Shown: positions 7,864-17,890, counted from the stretch's first letter. The stretch: 64,000 nt of DNA from an uncultured Clostridia bacterium (GCA_944376655.1 CALWDJ010000008.1:1-64000), one strand, 5' to 3'. The notes: a model not told the origin generated them from the sequence alone. Made by a program: numbers and translations.

Positions 7864-10800
7864 TCAAAACATAGAAATCTGATTGGTGTCAGGCAAATCG
7901 TTCATCGCGCCGAGGTCGGCGAGATTCTGAATGATTGTTTTTGAAACGCCTGCTTCAATCTGGAAATCCTCGCGTGAGACAAAATTACCTCTTTGCGCTG
8001 CTTCATATATCGCCCATGCCGCCTTTTCGCCAACGCCGCCGAGCGCGCCGAAGGGCAGACGCATTTTTCCGTTTTCGGGAACGTACTTTACCGCGTGGGA
8101 TTTTGAAATATCGATGGGGAGCACGCCGATGCCCCTCGACATAAGCTCATTGAATATAAGCATATTGTTATATACATCAAGCTCTTTTTTGGTGGCTTCC
8201 TTGCCCTTTGCTTTTATGTTCTGAAGATACCGCCTGACGGCGTCTTTCCCCTGCATTACAGTCGGAACGTCAACATCTTCCGGGCGCGCGGTAAAGTAGG
8301 CGCAGTAGAATTCAAGAGGCTTATGCACCTTGTACCAGGCAAGCCTCAGCGCCGAAATAACATATGCCGCCGCGTGAGCCTTAGGGAACATATACTTTAT
8401 CTTGTGACAGCTCGCGATATACCATTCAGGAACTCCGTGAGAGCGCATTTCTTCTTCCATAGCGCCCCATTCCTCGGCGGAGACCTTGCCCTTCGCAACA
8501 AGACCCTTACGCACCGTTTCGGTTATCTTGAAGGCTTTGCCCTCCTCAAGACCCTGATGTATTAGATATACCATTATGTTGTCACGGGTTCCTATAACCT
8601 CTGAAATCGTGCAGGTGCCGTTGTCTATAAGGTCCTTCGCGTTTCCGAGCCAAACGTCAGTACCGTGGGAAAGACCGGATATCTGAAGAAGGTCGGAGAA
8701 GTTTTTCGGCTTGCAGTCCATAAGCATTTCACGGACAAACGGCGTGCCGAATTCCGGCAGACAGTAGGTGCCGGTTTTCGAGTCTATTTCCTCGGGTGTG
8801 ACTCCGAGCGCCTCGGTCGATACAAACAGGCTGTAAACCTCCGGGTCGCTCATTGAGACGTCGTTTACGGGTATTCCCGAATATTCCTCAAGATATTTAT
8901 AGGTTGTAGGAACAACGTGACCCAGCTCGTCGAGCTTAAGTATTGTATCATGTATTGAATGGAAGTCGAAATGGGTGGTTATTATATCCGAGTTCACATC
9001 GTCCGCCGGGTGCTGAACCGGGCAGAAGTCGTATATCGTCTTGTCCCTCGGCACGATTATCATTCCTGCCGGGTGCTGACCGGTGGTCTGCTTTATCTGA
9101 GCGCCCTCAACCAGCTTGGCGAGACGGTTTAGCTCCGCCGAGCTTAAGGTTATGCCCTTGTTTTCGGCGTAAGCCTTCGCGAAGCCGAAGGCGGTTTTCT
9201 CGGCTACCGTCGATATTGTACCGGCTTTAAAGACGTTTTCCCTGCCGAAAAGGGTTTCGGTGTACTTCTGTACCGAGCTCTGGAACTCATCGGAGAAGTT
9301 AAGGTCTATATCAGGCACCTTATCGCCCTTGAAGCCCAGGAAGGTTTCAAACGGTATATCGTGGCCGTTGCGCCCGAGCGGTTCGCCGCATACGGGACAG
9401 TTTTTCTCGGGCAGGTCAAAGCCCGAGCCCACCTCGCCCTTTAAGAAAAACTCGCTGTACCGGCACTTCGGGCAGACATAGTGCGGCGGCAGGGGATTAA
9501 CCTCGGAAATTCCTGCCATAGTTGCGACAAAGGAAGAACCGACCGAACCACGCGAGCCGACAAGATATCCGTTTTCCTCGCTGTAAGCCACCAGCTTCTG
9601 AGCTGATATGTACATTATTGAGAATCCGTTGTTGATTATTGAGTTAAGCTCTTTTTCAAGCCGCTTCTCAACGACTTCGGGCAGCTTGTCCCCATACATT
9701 TTGTGGGCGTTGTCGTGGCAGATGTTGCGCAGAAGGTCGTCTGACCCCTCGATTACCGGAGGATAGTTGCCCTCGGGTACGGGTATAACGTTCCCGTCAA
9801 CCATATCGGCTATTTTATTCGGATTGTCTATTACAAATTCCTTTGCCCGCTCGCCGAAGTAGTCGAAATCAGCAAGCATTTCATCGGTGGTCTTTAAGTA
9901 AAGCGGCGCCTGATTGTCAAAGTCATCAAAACCCTGTCCGGCAAGCAGGATTTTGCGGATTATATCATCGTCCTTTTTAAGAAAATGCACGTCTCCGGTC
10001 GCAACAACCGGCTTGCCCAGTTCATCAGCGAGTTCTACCACCTTTCGGTTAAAGTCCTTGATAACTTCAAAATCGGTAACTTTTCTGAAACGGTTGGGTA
10101 TAGTCTCGCCGGTTTTCTTGTCCTTTTTGTCGGGATATGTGGATTCACGCACCATAAAGGCGTTGTTCCCAAGCGGCTGTATTTCGAGATAATCGTAATA
10201 TTCCGCTATTCTCACAAGCTCCTCGTGCGGCTTGCCGTCAACAATAGCCTGATAAAGCTCGCCCTGCTCGCAGGCGCTGCCGAGAATAAGTCCCTCCCTG
10301 AGTCCGTCCAGCTTGCTTTTTAATGTCAGCGGTTTACCGCGGAAATCGTTCAAATGAGCCTCTGAAATCAGCTTGTAAAGATTTTTAAGGCCGGTAAGGT
10401 TTTTGACCAGTATTATCTGGTGATAGCGCAGCTTTGCGGTCTGCTTGGCGTTGAGCTTTGATATGTCGTTGCGTATATCGTCTACAAAATAGGCTTCCAC
10501 GCCGTATATCACTTTAAAGTCGCCGCCCGATTTGCGTATGGCTTTTACCGCTGCCGCTGCCGCCGGATACGCCTGCACCACTCCGTGGTCGGTTATGGCT
10601 ATCGCCCTGTGGCCCCAGCGGAACGCCTGATTTATAATGTCTCCGGCTGAGGACACCGCGTCCTTCGCAGACATATTGGTGTGGCAGTGCAGCTCCACGC
10701 GTTTTTCCCCATCGTGGAGATCCTGCTCGGTGTATTTCTGCAGCAGCGCCATAGATTTCGGCGTGACGATAAATTCGTTTTTATAGTTGTCAAACTCATA

Positions 10801-11700
10801 TATGCCGTTTACAAGTATAAACGCGCCATCTTTAAGGGGCGCCAGTTCTCCGGCTCTTTTCACGTCGATAAACAGCTTTGCGTTAAGCGAGTTTGTGTGG
10901 TCGCTGAACGAGAAGGTTATAAGGTTCATTTCTCCGCGCTTGGTATTGATTTTTCGGCTTTCAAGGCCGAAAACCTCTCCCCAGCAGCGTATTTCGCTGT
11001 CGTCTCCCGTGATCTCTATCATTTTTTTGGTATTGCTGTCAATACCCCTGCCGTAGAAAATTTGCGGATTGTCAAGGTAAACAAGTCCGTTTTCCGGTAC
11101 ATCGTCACGCTCGCCGAATTTAATCGCTTTAGCCTGCGGCTCCTCGCGCTTTTTCTCGGGTCTCGGCGCTCTCGCGGGTGCCTGCGCCTCCGTGGCGGGG
11201 GCGGGCGGCAGGGTTACGCCCTCCGTTTCAAGCTGACCGTCAAACGAAACGCTTATATCAATTCCGAAACGTTCCTTTATTATCTGCCTGAAAGCGTTTT
11301 CAAAGCCACTTTCGGTTATTTTTGAGTATCCGCCGTATTTAAGGGTGATTTTCACGCTGTCCTCGGAAAACTCAAAGTCCGCGCCGTTGAAATAGCCGTT
11401 GAGTATAGCGTTCTTGACCTTTATTTCGGCTATTATGTCTTTGCACGCGAAGCTGTCAAGCGCCGCTTTGCCGTAAATGCATGAGACCGTGCAGGAATCA
11501 AGCCTTAAGGCACTTTTCAGCGCTTCTAAAAGCCTGTTTTTTGTTTCGTGCGTTATGTATTTATCGGATTTGATTGAAATTTCGAGCGTCCTGCCCTCAA
11601 GCTCCAGACTGCAGTGCTCTACCGTACAGTCAGCGAATATTTCTGAAAGCCCGCCGGAAACGTATGAACCGAAAAGCTCCGAAAAAGATGCCTTTGCCAA
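7864..11700 (-). CDS. polC: DNA polymerase III, PolC-type alpha subunit without the exonuclease domain
   Basis: The main replicative polymerase of low-GC Gram-positives, 1278 residues against about 1440 normally. Visible parts: N-terminal domain (1-150), a low-complexity linker, an OB fold (about 235-320), PHP domain (HCH at 338-340, TDH at 370-372, VEA at 401-403), zinc finger (CPKC and CPVC), palm with the catalytic PDIDLNF, thumb and helix-hairpin-helix region. In standard PolC a DEDDh 3'-5' exonuclease is inserted in the PHP domain just after this GVEA segment. Here only about 17 residues separate FVDD (405-408) from RYHQIILV (425), so proofreading must come from elsewhere. It is the last gene of the pyrH operon, 15 bp after ispG. 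Confidence 0.95.
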   Translation of the reverse strand: MAKASFSELFGSYVSGGLSEIFADCTVEHCSLELEGRTLEISIKSDKYITHETKNRLLEALKSALRLDSCTVSCIYGKAALDSFACKDIIAEIKVKNAILNGYFNGADFEFSEDSVKITLKYGGYSKITESGFENAFRQIIKERFGIDISVSFDGQLETEGVTLPPAPATEAQAPARAPRPEKKREEPQAKAIKFGERDDVPENGLVYLDNPQIFYGRGIDSNTKKMIEITGDDSEIRCWGEVFGLESRKINTKRGEMNLITFSFSDHTNSLNAKLFIDVKRAGELAPLKDGAFILVNGIYEFDNYKNEFIVTPKSMALLQKYTEQDLHDGEKRVELHCHTNMSAKDAVSSAGDIINQAFRWGHRAIAITDHGVVQAYPAAAAAVKAIRKSGGDFKVIYGVEAYFVDDIRNDISKLNAKQTAKLRYHQIILVKNLTGLKNLYKLISEAHLNDFRGKPLTLKSKLDGLREGLILGSACEQGELYQAIVDGKPHEELVRIAEYYDYLEIQPLGNNAFMVRESTYPDKKDKKTGETIPNRFRKVTDFEVIKDFNRKVVELADELGKPVVATGDVHFLKKDDDIIRKILLAGQGFDDFDNQAPLYLKTTDEMLADFDYFGERAKEFVIDNPNKIADMVDGNVIPVPEGNYPPVIEGSDDLLRNICHDNAHKMYGDKLPEVVEKRLEKELNSIINNGFSIMYISAQKLVAYSEENGYLVGSRGSVGSSFVATMAGISEVNPLPPHYVCPKCRYSEFFLKGEVGSGFDLPEKNCPVCGEPLGRNGHDIPFETFLGFKGDKVPDIDLNFSDEFQSSVQKYTETLFGRENVFKAGTISTVAEKTAFGFAKAYAENKGITLSSAELNRLAKLVEGAQIKQTTGQHPAGMIIVPRDKTIYDFCPVQHPADDVNSDIITTHFDFHSIHDTILKLDELGHVVPTTYKYLEEYSGIPVNDVSMSDPEVYSLFVSTEALGVTPEEIDSKTGTYCLPEFGTPFVREMLMDCKPKNFSDLLQISGLSHGTDVWLGNAKDLIDNGTCTISEVIGTRDNIMVYLIHQGLEEGKAFKITETVRKGLVAKGKVSAEEWGAMEEEMRSHGVPEWYIASCHKIKYMFPKAHAAAYVISALRLAWYKVHKPLEFYCAYFTARPEDVDVPTVMQGKDAVRRYLQNIKAKGKEATKKELDVYNNMLIFNELMSRGIGVLPIDISKSHAVKYVPENGKMRLPFGALGGVGEKAAWAIYEAAQRGNFVSREDFQIEAGVSKTIIQNLADLGAMNDLPDTNQISMF

Positions 11701-11715
11701 TTTTTACAACTCCGT

Positions 11716-12768
11716 TTATATTTTCTCAATTTCCTTTATAAGTTCGTCAAGCAGCCTGTCTTCCGGTATTTTGCGCAGAATCTCGCCGTTTTTGAAAAGA
11801 ACTCCGCAGCCGTCGCCGCCCGCAATGCCTATATCCGCCTCGTGAGCCTCGCCCGGCCCGTTCACCACGCAGCCCATTATCGCTACGGTTATGTCCTTGT
11901 CTGTTCCGGCAAGCCGTTTTTCCGCCTCGTTCGCAATTTTTATAAGGTCGATTTTCGTTCTGCCGCAGGTGGGGCAGGAAACAAATCTTATCCCGCCTTT
12001 TCTAAGACCCAGCGCCTTAAGCAGATCCTTTCCCGCCTCGACCTCCTTTACGGGGTCGTCGGTAAGGGATATTCTTATCGTCGCGCCTATTCCGCGCAGC
12101 AGCAGACCGCCGATTCCGGCGGCGGATTTTATTGTTCCGGTCTTTGCCGTACCCGCCTCGGTCACGCCGAGATGCAGCGGATAACGGCATTTTTCTGCCG
12201 CGAGCACATACGCGCGGTACATCGATACGGCGTCCGAGCTTTTAAGCGACAGCACAATATCGTCAAAATCGTATTTTTCAAGCAGAGAGATATGGTAAAG
12301 ACCGCTTTCGACCATCGCCTCCGGCGTGGGAGCGCCGTATTTCGCAAGAATGTTTTTTTCGACCGAGCCGGAATTTACGCCGATTCTGATAGGCACTCCG
12401 GCTGTCCTGCAGGCGTCCGCCACTGCCTTTACACGGTCGTCTGAGCCTATATTGCCGGGATTTATCCGTATTTTATCCGCGCCTGCCGCCACGCTTTCAA
12501 GCGCCAGCTTATAGTCGAAATGAATATCGGCAACCACCGGAATGTTCACACTTTCCTTTACCGCCGCGAGCGTTTTTACCGCTTCGGTATCGGGCACGGC
12601 TATCCTTACAATATCGCAGCCTGCTTTCTCAAGCGCCTTTGCCTGAGCTGTGTTGCCGGTAATATCGTGCGCCGGTACGCATAGCATTGACTGCACCGTA
12701 ACGGGCGCTCCGCCGCCGATAGGCACTTTTCCGGCAAATACTTTTTTTGTCATATCGTTGGTATACAT
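11716..12768 (-). CDS. ispG: 4-hydroxy-3-methylbut-2-enyl diphosphate synthase
   Basis: The iron-sulfur enzyme of the methylerythritol phosphate pathway that converts the cyclodiphosphate to HMBPP. It is 350 residues, the usual short two-domain bacterial form: an N-terminal TIM-like barrel with VVADIHFDY and DKIRINPGNIG, and a C-terminal [4Fe-4S] domain. The cluster cysteines are in SCPTCGRT and GCVVNGPGEA. It lies 4 bp after rseP in the minus-strand operon. Together with dxr and uppS in the same operon it supports isoprenoid carrier-lipid synthesis. Confidence 0.97.
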   Translation of the reverse strand: MYTNDMTKKVFAGKVPIGGGAPVTVQSMLCVPAHDITGNTAQAKALEKAGCDIVRIAVPDTEAVKTLAAVKESVNIPVVADIHFDYKLALESVAAGADKIRINPGNIGSDDRVKAVADACRTAGVPIRIGVNSGSVEKNILAKYGAPTPEAMVESGLYHISLLEKYDFDDIVLSLKSSDAVSMYRAYVLAAEKCRYPLHLGVTEAGTAKTGTIKSAAGIGGLLLRGIGATIRISLTDDPVKEVEAGKDLLKALGLRKGGIRFVSCPTCGRTKIDLIKIANEAEKRLAGTDKDITVAIMGCVVNGPGEAHEADIGIAGGDGCGVLFKNGEILRKIPEDRLLDELIKEIEKI

Positions 12769-12772
12769 TTTC

Positions 12773-13834
12773 TCACCCTGTAATAAGAGACCATATGTCC
12801 TTTGCTGTTATAAACAGCATAAACGCGATAAGCACGGCAAAGCCTGCCGCGTGTACCGCCGCCTCGTATTTCTGCGGCACCGGCTTCCTGAAAATCATTT
12901 CAATAAGGATAAACAGCAGCCGTCCTCCGTCAAGCGCAGGAATAGGCAGCAGATTGAACAGTCCTAAATTTATGGTTATAATAGCCATTATCGGCAGAAG
13001 GTTCGCAAGGCTGACTTTTGCCGCCGAGCCTATCGCAGCAGTAACCCCGACAGGACCTGATACGGCGCTGATGCCGTATTTTCCGCCTATGATATCAATC
13101 AGCGAGCGCCAGACAACCGCGCAGTACGACGCGGCGGTCGCGAAGGTCTGCTTGATATACGAGCCCACCGTCTTTTTTATGCCGTAGACGTAAAAATCGA
13201 CCTCTAAATAGCTTATCCCGTCTTCCTCTGAAGAATTAAAGGTTACGTCGTCAAGCTCGACCCGCCTGCCGTCCCTTATTACGGTTATATCTATCTTGCC
13301 GTCCTTTACGTTTGTAAAGGCATAGCTTAAATCGTAGGTAGAGAAAATTTTTCTGCCCTCGACCTCTGTTATTTTATCGTTGACCATAAGACCGCTCTCA
13401 GAGCTTACGGCATTTTCCTTAAACTCCGCCACAACAGTAGAATTGAAGGCTTCCTGCGGGGCTAAGGTTATCGCCACTATCACCAGACCTAATATAAGGT
13501 TGAAAATAGCGCCCATAGCGATTATAATGAACCTCCGCCACGGCTTTTTGTTGCAGAAAGCGCGGTTGTCGCCGCTGTCCTCGTCCTCACCCTCCATGGC
13601 ACAGTAGCCGCCGAGCGGAATGAGATTTACCGAATATTTGGTTTCCTTGCCCTGCTTCGAGAAGAGCTTAGGTCCGAAGCCTACCGCAAATTCGTTTACC
13701 TTTACGCCGAGCAGCTTTGCCGCTATGAAATGACCGAATTCGTGAATTATTATAAGCACGAGAAAAAGCGCTATCGCCACAAGATAGGGCCAGACGCTGT
13801 TCCATACGTTAAGAAAGGCTGAAATAGTGACCAC
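12773..13834 (-). CDS. rseP: Site-2 intramembrane metalloprotease, RseP/RasP type
   Basis: A zinc protease that cuts membrane-embedded substrates such as anti-sigma factors and signal peptides. Of 353 residues, the first membrane helix carries the HEFGH zinc motif. The family motif with a further ligand is near the C terminus (LLPIPALDGG), and a PDZ domain lies between (about 125-225). Four membrane helices are expected. It starts with GTG at 13834 with only a weak ribosome site. It sits between dxr and ispG, as in many Firmicutes where this protease is encoded in the uppS-cdsA-dxr cluster. Confidence 0.94.
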   Translation of the reverse strand: MVTISAFLNVWNSVWPYLVAIALFLVLIIIHEFGHFIAAKLLGVKVNEFAVGFGPKLFSKQGKETKYSVNLIPLGGYCAMEGEDEDSGDNRAFCNKKPWRRFIIIAMGAIFNLILGLVIVAITLAPQEAFNSTVVAEFKENAVSSESGLMVNDKITEVEGRKIFSTYDLSYAFTNVKDGKIDITVIRDGRRVELDDVTFNSSEEDGISYLEVDFYVYGIKKTVGSYIKQTFATAASYCAVVWRSLIDIIGGKYGISAVSGPVGVTAAIGSAAKVSLANLLPIMAIITINLGLFNLLPIPALDGGRLLFILIEMIFRKPVPQKYEAAVHAAGFAVLIAFMLFITAKDIWSLITG

Positions 13835-13848
13835 CTGCTTTATGTGAT

Positions 13849-14991
13849 TTAATTTATGCTTTCCCTTACAAGACGCCTTGCCTCATTGTCGGCATAAAGC
13901 ACGTCTTCAAGAGTGATGTCTTTTTTATTATGCACCGCGCAGAGCGATTTTTCCGCAAGCTCGGCAATCTCGAGAAATTTTATTTTTCCCGCGAGGAAAA
14001 GACCGACCGCCTCCTCACCGGCGCCGTTTACCGCGGCGGGTAAGAGTCCTCCGCGCTTTACCGCTTCTATGCAGAGGGGAAGACAGCGGAAGGTTTCGGT
14101 GTCCGGCTTTTCAAAGGTCAGCGTTCCTATATCGGTAAGGCTCAGCCGCCCGAAAGCATTATCTGCCCTTTCGGGGTAGGTAAGAGCGTACTGTATCGGA
14201 AGCCGCATATCCGGCGTGCCGAGCTGGGCGATTACCGCGCCGTCAGACAGCTCTACTCCTGAATGGACTATGCTCTGTCGGTGGATAAGAACCTCAATAT
14301 CATCGGGCGATACGCCGAAAAGACGCACCGCTTCTATTACCTCAAGCCCTTTATTCATCAGTGTCGCGGAATCGACCGTTATTTTGGCGCCCATTGACCA
14401 GTTCGGGTGTTTAAGAGCCTGATCTACTGTTACGTTCTCAAGTTCTTTCCTAGTCTTTCCGTAAAACGGGCCGCCCGACGCCGTAAGCAGTATTTTTTTA
14501 AGCGAGCCTTCAGGCGCGCCCTGAAGCGACTGAAATATCGCCGAATGCTCACTGTCCACAGGCAGCAGTCTGACACCCTTTTCCTTTATGCGCCGGTTGA
14601 CGATTTCTCCGCCGGCGACAAGGGTTTCCTTGTTGGCGAGCGCGAGAGTTTTTCCTGCGTCTATCGCGGCAAGCGTCGGCACAAGCCCTGCGATGCCGAC
14701 TACCGCGTTAAGCACGGTGTCGCAGCAGCTTTGCGCCGCCTCGCATACGCCCTTCTCACCAGAAAGCACCTTTATTCCGGTGTCGGCAAGCCTTACCGCG
14801 AGGTCTTTAGCCGCCGCCGCATCGAAAACCGATACCGTTTCGGGTTTGTATCTGCGTGCCTGTTCTTCGAGCGTTTTTATATTGCGTCCTGCGGCAAGGG
14901 CGGTTATTTTGATTCCGTTGCGCTCCGCCGCCTCCAGCGCCTGAACGCCTATCGAGCCGGTAGAGCCGAGAACAGCGAGTTTTTTTGTCAT
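13849..14991 (-). CDS. dxr: 1-deoxy-D-xylulose 5-phosphate reductoisomerase
   Basis: The first committed enzyme of the methylerythritol phosphate isoprenoid pathway; it rearranges and reduces DXP with NADPH. It is 380 residues, the normal length. The N-terminal nucleotide motif is GSTGSIGVQALE. The metal-binding acidic cluster is in LPVDSEHSAIFQ and the substrate loop in ASGGPF; HPNWSMG and ATLMNKGLE are also conserved. The start ATG at 14991 has an AGGTG site and overlaps the cdsA stop by 4 bp, so translation is coupled. Confidence 0.97.
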   Translation of the reverse strand: MTKKLAVLGSTGSIGVQALEAAERNGIKITALAAGRNIKTLEEQARRYKPETVSVFDAAAAKDLAVRLADTGIKVLSGEKGVCEAAQSCCDTVLNAVVGIAGLVPTLAAIDAGKTLALANKETLVAGGEIVNRRIKEKGVRLLPVDSEHSAIFQSLQGAPEGSLKKILLTASGGPFYGKTRKELENVTVDQALKHPNWSMGAKITVDSATLMNKGLEVIEAVRLFGVSPDDIEVLIHRQSIVHSGVELSDGAVIAQLGTPDMRLPIQYALTYPERADNAFGRLSLTDIGTLTFEKPDTETFRCLPLCIEAVKRGGLLPAAVNGAGEEAVGLFLAGKIKFLEIAELAEKSLCAVHNKKDITLEDVLYADNEARRLVRESIN

Positions 14992-15821
14992 ATCACACCT
15001 GCCGAGATAAAAATATAAAAAAGAGGCGCTATCATAATTATACTGTCAAAACGGTCAAGTATTCCTCCGTGACCGGGAATAAGTTTTCCGTAATCTTTTA
15101 TTCCGGCCGATCTTTTTATCGCGGAGGCGAAAAGATCACCCACCATTCCGAGAATACAGAACGGTACGGTCAGCAGCAGCAGCGCCGCGATATGAGCGGT
15201 CTGCGAAAACGCAAAGGTTAGCGCGACCGACACGGCAAGACTTAAAAGCACTCCGCCGACGGCTCCTTCAACCGTTTTGTTGGGACTTATCGACGGACAG
15301 AGCTTATGCTTTCCGAGAGTTACTCCCGCGAAATACGCGCCCATGTCGCATATGCTTGAAAAGTTAAGCAGCAAAAGCAGATAGAAAAGTCCGTTTCCGT
15401 GGTTCAGCACAAATCCGAGAGTGGAAAACGCGAACGCGACAGGAAGCGGCATCGCCGCGAACGCAAAAATACGCACAAGGTCGAAAAGCTCATGCTTTGC
15501 GAGTATCGTGACCGCCGCGAAAATAAAGTATATGACGCTCAGTGCCGCGGCTGCGGCAAGCGGCTGAACAGAGACCTTTCCCGAAAGAGAAGCCACATTT
15601 TTATCAAGTGTGAACACGGCAAGAAACGCGTATACGCAGCCTCCCGCCACAGCTGCACGGTTCTCTATTTTTGCGGCGTTCCGCAAAAGCTCATAAACCG
15701 CGACGGCGGCTATGAGAGCGATAAAAAAGGTTATTATAAGCGGATTTATCAGGTTTCCGGCTGTTATTACGGCGGCTGTCACAAGAACCAGAACCGCGCC
15801 GGATATTATTCTTGTTTTCAT
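14988..15821 (-). CDS. cdsA: Phosphatidate cytidylyltransferase
   Basis: Makes CDP-diacylglycerol from phosphatidic acid and CTP, the branch point of phospholipid synthesis. A polytopic protein of 277 residues with about eight membrane helices. The CDS family signature lies near the C terminus (SAIKRSAGIKDYGKLIPGHG followed by GILDRFDS), and the conserved ISPNKTVEGA stretch comes before it. It lies 19 bp after uppS. The cardiolipin synthase at 27.1 kb uses lipids downstream of this enzyme. Confidence 0.96.
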   Translation of the reverse strand: MKTRIISGAVLVLVTAAVITAGNLINPLIITFFIALIAAVAVYELLRNAAKIENRAAVAGGCVYAFLAVFTLDKNVASLSGKVSVQPLAAAAALSVIYFIFAAVTILAKHELFDLVRIFAFAAMPLPVAFAFSTLGFVLNHGNGLFYLLLLLNFSSICDMGAYFAGVTLGKHKLCPSISPNKTVEGAVGGVLLSLAVSVALTFAFSQTAHIAALLLLTVPFCILGMVGDLFASAIKRSAGIKDYGKLIPGHGGILDRFDSIIMIAPLFYIFISAGVI

Positions 15822-15840
15822 TTTCTTACCCCTTAAGGCT

Positions 15841-16557
15841 TTAGATTCCGCCGAAGCGGCGGTTGCGGCGGCTGTAATCGTCTATCGCGCGCTCAAGCTG
15901 CGCGGGGGTGAAATCAGGCCACAGTATATCTGAAAAACGGTATTCCGCGTATGCCGACTGCCACAGCAGAAAATTAGATGTCCTGTATTCTCCGCTCGGG
16001 CGGATAATAAAATCCGGGTCGGGCATGCCTGCTGTATAAAGGTGATCGCTTATCAGCTTTTCGGTTACCTGCTCGGGCGGCGTGCCCTCGCTTATAATAC
16101 GCTTTACGGCATGCACAAGCTCATCTCTTCCGCCGTAGTTTACGGCTATGTTGAGCTTTAAGCCGGTAGCGTCGGCCGAGCCCTCCTCGTCCTTTCTTAT
16201 CAGCTCTTTGATATCGTCGGCAAGGGGAGAAAGGTCGCCTATGAATTTCACCTTGATATTTTCATGCTTGAAATTTTCCGCATCCTTCAAATAATCCCTT
16301 AAAAGGTTCATTATGCCTTCGACTTCTTCCGCCGGACGTTTCCAGTTTTCAGTTGAAAAGGCATATACCGTAAGATATTTTATCCCTATTTTATTACAGT
16401 AGCGTGCTATGGTTTTAAAGGTTTTAGCTCCCGCAACGTGACCCGCAGAACGGGGAAGCGAGCGCTTTTTCGCCCAGCGGCCGTTTCCGTCCATTATTAT
16501 TGCGATATGCTCGGGAAGTATTCGGTCTGTCGCTTTTTTTCTGCCGAAAAGGCTCAA
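15841..16557 (-). CDS. uppS: Isoprenyl transferase (undecaprenyl diphosphate synthase)
   Basis: A cis-prenyltransferase that builds the C55 lipid carrier for peptidoglycan and other wall polymers. It is 238 residues and full length. Conserved motifs: IMDGNGRWAKKR with the catalytic Asp, FSTENWKRP, a C-terminal RPSGEYRTSNF and the YAEYRF segment. The start is a TTG at 16557 with a weak AGG-rich site upstream. Its product depends on isoprenoids from dxr and ispG in the same operon. Confidence 0.96.
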   Translation of the reverse strand: MSLFGRKKATDRILPEHIAIIMDGNGRWAKKRSLPRSAGHVAGAKTFKTIARYCNKIGIKYLTVYAFSTENWKRPAEEVEGIMNLLRDYLKDAENFKHENIKVKFIGDLSPLADDIKELIRKDEEGSADATGLKLNIAVNYGGRDELVHAVKRIISEGTPPEQVTEKLISDHLYTAGMPDPDFIIRPSGEYRTSNFLLWQSAYAEYRFSDILWPDFTPAQLERAIDDYSRRNRRFGGI

Positions 16558-16607
16558 AATCCTGCACCTGCCTTAAAAAGCGGGACACATAAGTGACCCG
16601 CCGAAAT

Positions 16608-17162
16608 TTAAATTTCCATTATTTCCTTTTCCTTGAGCGCCGCAAGCTCGTCTATTTCCTTGCAGTACTTATCGGTAAGGTTCTGTATTTTTTTCTCTCC
16701 GTCCGCCACATCGTCTTCGGTTACGGTGTTGGACTTTTTGAGCGCCTTGAGCTTTTCAATAGCGTCGCGGCGGGTGTTGCGTACCGCGACCTTGCTCTCC
16801 TCAGCGGTCTTGCGTACGTCCTTTACGATTTCTTTGCGGCGTTCCTCTGTCAGCGGCGGAAACGAAAGCCTTATTACCCTGCCGTCGTTCTGGGGATTTA
16901 TGCCGATGTCAGAGGTGAGTATCGCTTTTTCTATATCCTTGAGCGTCGAAGCGTCCCACGGCTGTATCATAAGGATACGCGGCTCCGGTACCGAAACCGC
17001 CGCCATCTGCTGTATCGGCGTGGGGCTGCCGTAATAATCGACCGTTATCCTGTCAAGCACGGATACGTTGGCTCTGCCGGCTCTTATGGATTTGTAATCT
17101 CTTTCAAGCACGCCTACGGTTTTGTTCATTTTTTCCTCGGTGTTTTTCAAAAGCTCCTGCAT
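16608..17162 (-). CDS. frr: Ribosome recycling factor
   Basis: Splits post-termination ribosomes together with EF-G. At 184 residues it has the normal length. The three-helix bundle and the beta domain are recognisable by RAGRANVSVLDRI near the start, the PWDASTLKDIEKAI region, and the basic helix RKEIVKDVRKTAEESKVAVR. It lies 23 bp after pyrH, the near-universal bacterial pairing. Confidence 0.98.
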   Translation of the reverse strand: MQELLKNTEEKMNKTVGVLERDYKSIRAGRANVSVLDRITVDYYGSPTPIQQMAAVSVPEPRILMIQPWDASTLKDIEKAILTSDIGINPQNDGRVIRLSFPPLTEERRKEIVKDVRKTAEESKVAVRNTRRDAIEKLKALKKSNTVTEDDVADGEKKIQNLTDKYCKEIDELAALKEKEIMEI

Positions 17163-17185
17163 AAATATGCCTCCGTTCTCAATAA

Positions 17186-17890
17186 TTATTTTACTATTGT
17201 GCCTATCTGCTTACCGACAGCTGCGTCAACTATATTCTGCGGTCTGTCAAGATTGAATACAAGTATTTCTATTGAATTGTCCATACACAGCGACGCCGCC
17301 GTGCTGTCCATAACGTGCAGACCCTTCTGAAGCACGTCAAGATGTGAAAGCTCGTCGTATTTTACGGCTTCAGGATTGGTCTTCGGGTCACTGTCGTAAA
17401 CGCCGTCCACATTTGTAGCCTTGAAAATAACGTCCGCCCCTATTTCCGCGGCTCTTAAAGCCGCCGCAGTATCGGTCGAGAAAAACGGGTTTCCGGTTCC
17501 GCAGCCGAATATTACCACTCTGCCTTTTTCAAGGTGGCGTACTGCCTTGTTCCTTATATACGGCTCGGCTATCTGACGCATTTCAATAGCTGTCTGTACT
17601 CTTGCGGTAACGCCGAGCTGCTCAAGCGCGTCGGCCAGCGCCAGAGAATTTATGGTGGTGGCGAGCATACCCATATGGTCGGCTCTCGTACGGTCCATTT
17701 TGCCGCTCGAGCGGCCGCGCCAGAAATTTCCGCCGCCTACTACTATTGCAACCTCTATTCCCATTTCCACGCATTCCTTTACGCTCGCGCAGACCTCAAG
17801 CACCTTGTCAAAATCTATGCCGGAGCCTTTTTCGCCCGCCAGCACTTCGCCGCTGAGCTTCAAAAGTATCCGTTTGTAAACAGGCTTCAT
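17186..17890 (-). CDS. pyrH: UMP kinase
   Basis: Phosphorylates UMP to UDP in pyrimidine nucleotide synthesis; hexameric and regulated by GTP and UTP in the family. It has 234 residues from the ATG at 17890. I prefer this start because CGGAGA lies just upstream and the protein then begins [15 protein letters not shown], the normal family start. A longer frame to 17962 overlaps the promoter. Motifs: [14 protein letters not shown] and the UMP loop [13 protein letters not shown]. It is the first gene of the eight-gene minus-strand operon ending with polC. Confidence 0.97.
   Translation of the reverse strand: MKPVYKRILLKLSGEVLAGEKGSGIDFDKVLEVCASVKECVEMGIEVAIVVGGGNFWRGRSSGKMDRTRADHMGMLATTINSLALADALEQLGVTARVQTAIEMRQIAEPYIRNKAVRHLEKGRVVIFGCGTGNPFFSTDTAAALRAAEIGADVIFKATNVDGVYDSDPKTNPEAVKYDELSHLDVLQKGLHVMDSTAASLCMDNSIEILVFNLDRPQNIVDAAVGKQIGTIVK

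Noticed and set aside
10681..11325. A 214-residue plus-strand open frame inside polC
   Set aside because: It is antisense to conserved PolC sequence, has no ribosome site and its composition mirrors the codon use of polC.
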